Assembly (NCBI GenBank): GCA_016930775.1
Contig: JAFGGB010000098.1
Location: 1-32,071, forward strand
Source: Deltaproteobacteria bacterium
GTDB lineage: Bacteria > Desulfobacterota > Syntrophia > Syntrophales > UBA2210
Direction: 5' to 3'
DNA: 32,071 nucleotides
Shown: positions 31,589 to 32,071 of the stretch, piece by piece
Position numbering within the stretch: position 1 is the first letter of the stretch
Layout of the letters: every line of letters begins with the position of its first letter
Made by a program: the position numbers and the translations under genes
Notes under the pieces: model-generated
Told to the model about the DNA's origin: nothing
What the model saw: the letters and a program-made list of their open reading frames with translations, nothing else
The model's database searches: none

Positions 31589-32071
31589 GTGTGTCTTATC
31601 TTGATGGCATTCCATGTCAATGCCCGCTATCCTCTTGTTGTAGCGGCTAACAGGGATGAATTTTACGACCGCCCATCCCTTCCTGCCGGATACTGGCCGG
31701 AGAATCCTTCAATCTTGGCGGGGAAGGACCTCAGAGGCGGGGGCGCCTGGTTCGGCGTTACGAAGGAAGGACGGTTCGCCGCGATAACGAATTTCCGTGA
31801 TCCCCTGACGAAACGGGAGGGACAACGGTCGCGAGGACTGATTGTTGCGGACTATCTCACGGGCTCTCGTGCGCCCGATGCTTTCGTAAAGGACCTTCGC
31901 AGAAGACTCAATCAGTATAACGATTTCACAGTTATTCTCGGATCGGCGGAAAGTCTTTTTTCATATTCCAATAGAGATGACGTCCTTAAAGAGGTCACTC
32001 GGGGATTTCATGGACTGAGCAATCATTTCATCGATACGCCTTGGCCTAAAGTGACGAAAGGTCTCGCAAAA
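31589..32071 (+). CDS. NRDE/TANGO2 family protein (N-terminal part, runs off window)
   Basis: The GTG at 31589 follows GGAGGA by 8 bases and gives the product starting Met-Cys-Leu-Ile. The family name comes from the Asn-Arg-Asp-Glu sequence, here AANRDEFYDRP. Other landmarks are GKDLRGGGAWFGV, TNFRDP and RGLIVADYL, then GLSNHFIDTPWPK. Cys2 is the conserved N-terminal cysteine that supports this start. 161 residues are present, open to the window edge, of a family of about 250-280. TANGO2 relatives have been tied to haem or metabolite transport and to acyl-CoA binding, but the bacterial role is unclear. Confidence 0.9.
   Translation, partial: MCLILMAFHVNARYPLVVAANRDEFYDRPSLPAGYWPENPSILAGKDLRGGGAWFGVTKEGRFAAITNFRDPLTKREGQRSRGLIVADYLTGSRAPDAFVKDLRRRLNQYNDFTVILGSAESLFSYSNRDDVLKEVTRGFHGLSNHFIDTPWPKVTKGLAK

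Noticed and set aside
1-32071. tRNA genes, CRISPR arrays, insertion-sequence ends and prophage genes
   Set aside because: None was seen by eye on either strand; intergenic spaces are short and lack cloverleaf-like or regularly spaced repeats.

Overview
The window reads as a chromosomal segment of a moderately GC-rich anaerobic bacterium, most likely a Desulfobacterota (deltaproteobacterial) lineage such as the Syntrophales. This placement is an inference from the mix of families: a eukaryote-type glycogen branching enzyme, MnmG, a TRAP-TAXI transporter with a DUF1850 partner, a BKACE enzyme, a bacterial squalene synthase, a lone AmmeMemoRadiSam enzyme and an NtrC-type two-component pair. No phage, plasmid, insertion-sequence, tRNA, rRNA or CRISPR signature was seen.

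Layout. 1-720 is the end of a glycogen branching enzyme cut by the window edge, followed by a small hypothetical gene. 1488-5146 is a tight three-gene set: a membrane adenylate cyclase with an MshEN-like N-terminal domain, then two LysM lipoproteins (a polysaccharide deacetylase and a TPR protein). 5275-7031 carries a SlyD-type prolyl isomerase and a YhcC-type radical SAM gene on the minus strand. 7147-11238 (plus) runs mnmG, a left-handed beta-helix protein and an ADP-ribosylglycohydrolase, which ends 18 bp from a convergent sirtuin. 12119-15375 holds a B12-binding radical SAM gene, a divergent hot-dog thioesterase and a convergent squalene/phytoene synthase. A roughly 650 bp stretch at 15376-16026 has little convincing coding but several palindromes and strong ribosome-binding sites. 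16027-19144 is a membrane histidine kinase and its sigma-54-dependent response regulator.

19159-27486 (minus) looks like a catabolic locus: RpiR-type regulator, TAXI binding protein, DUF1850 protein, fused TRAP permease, class III aminotransferase, a terminator, a membrane metallophosphoesterase, and a BKACE (beta-keto acid cleavage) enzyme. A plausible reading is import of an amino acid or amine, transamination to a beta-keto acid, and cleavage with acetyl-CoA to acetoacetate plus an acyl-CoA. The substrate cannot be told from sequence.

27598-31305 (minus) is a compact set of a DUF2784 membrane protein, a membrane-embedded spermidine-synthase-like protein and a Tat-signal-like AmmeMemoRadiSam radical SAM enzyme. 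The window ends inside a plus-strand NRDE/TANGO2-family gene.

Most genes belong to known families. The least-explained items are the cyclase/LysM operon, the TRAP/aminotransferase/BKACE locus, the exported-looking radical SAM enzyme beside a spermidine-synthase-like membrane protein, and the structured non-coding stretch at 15.4-16.0 kb.
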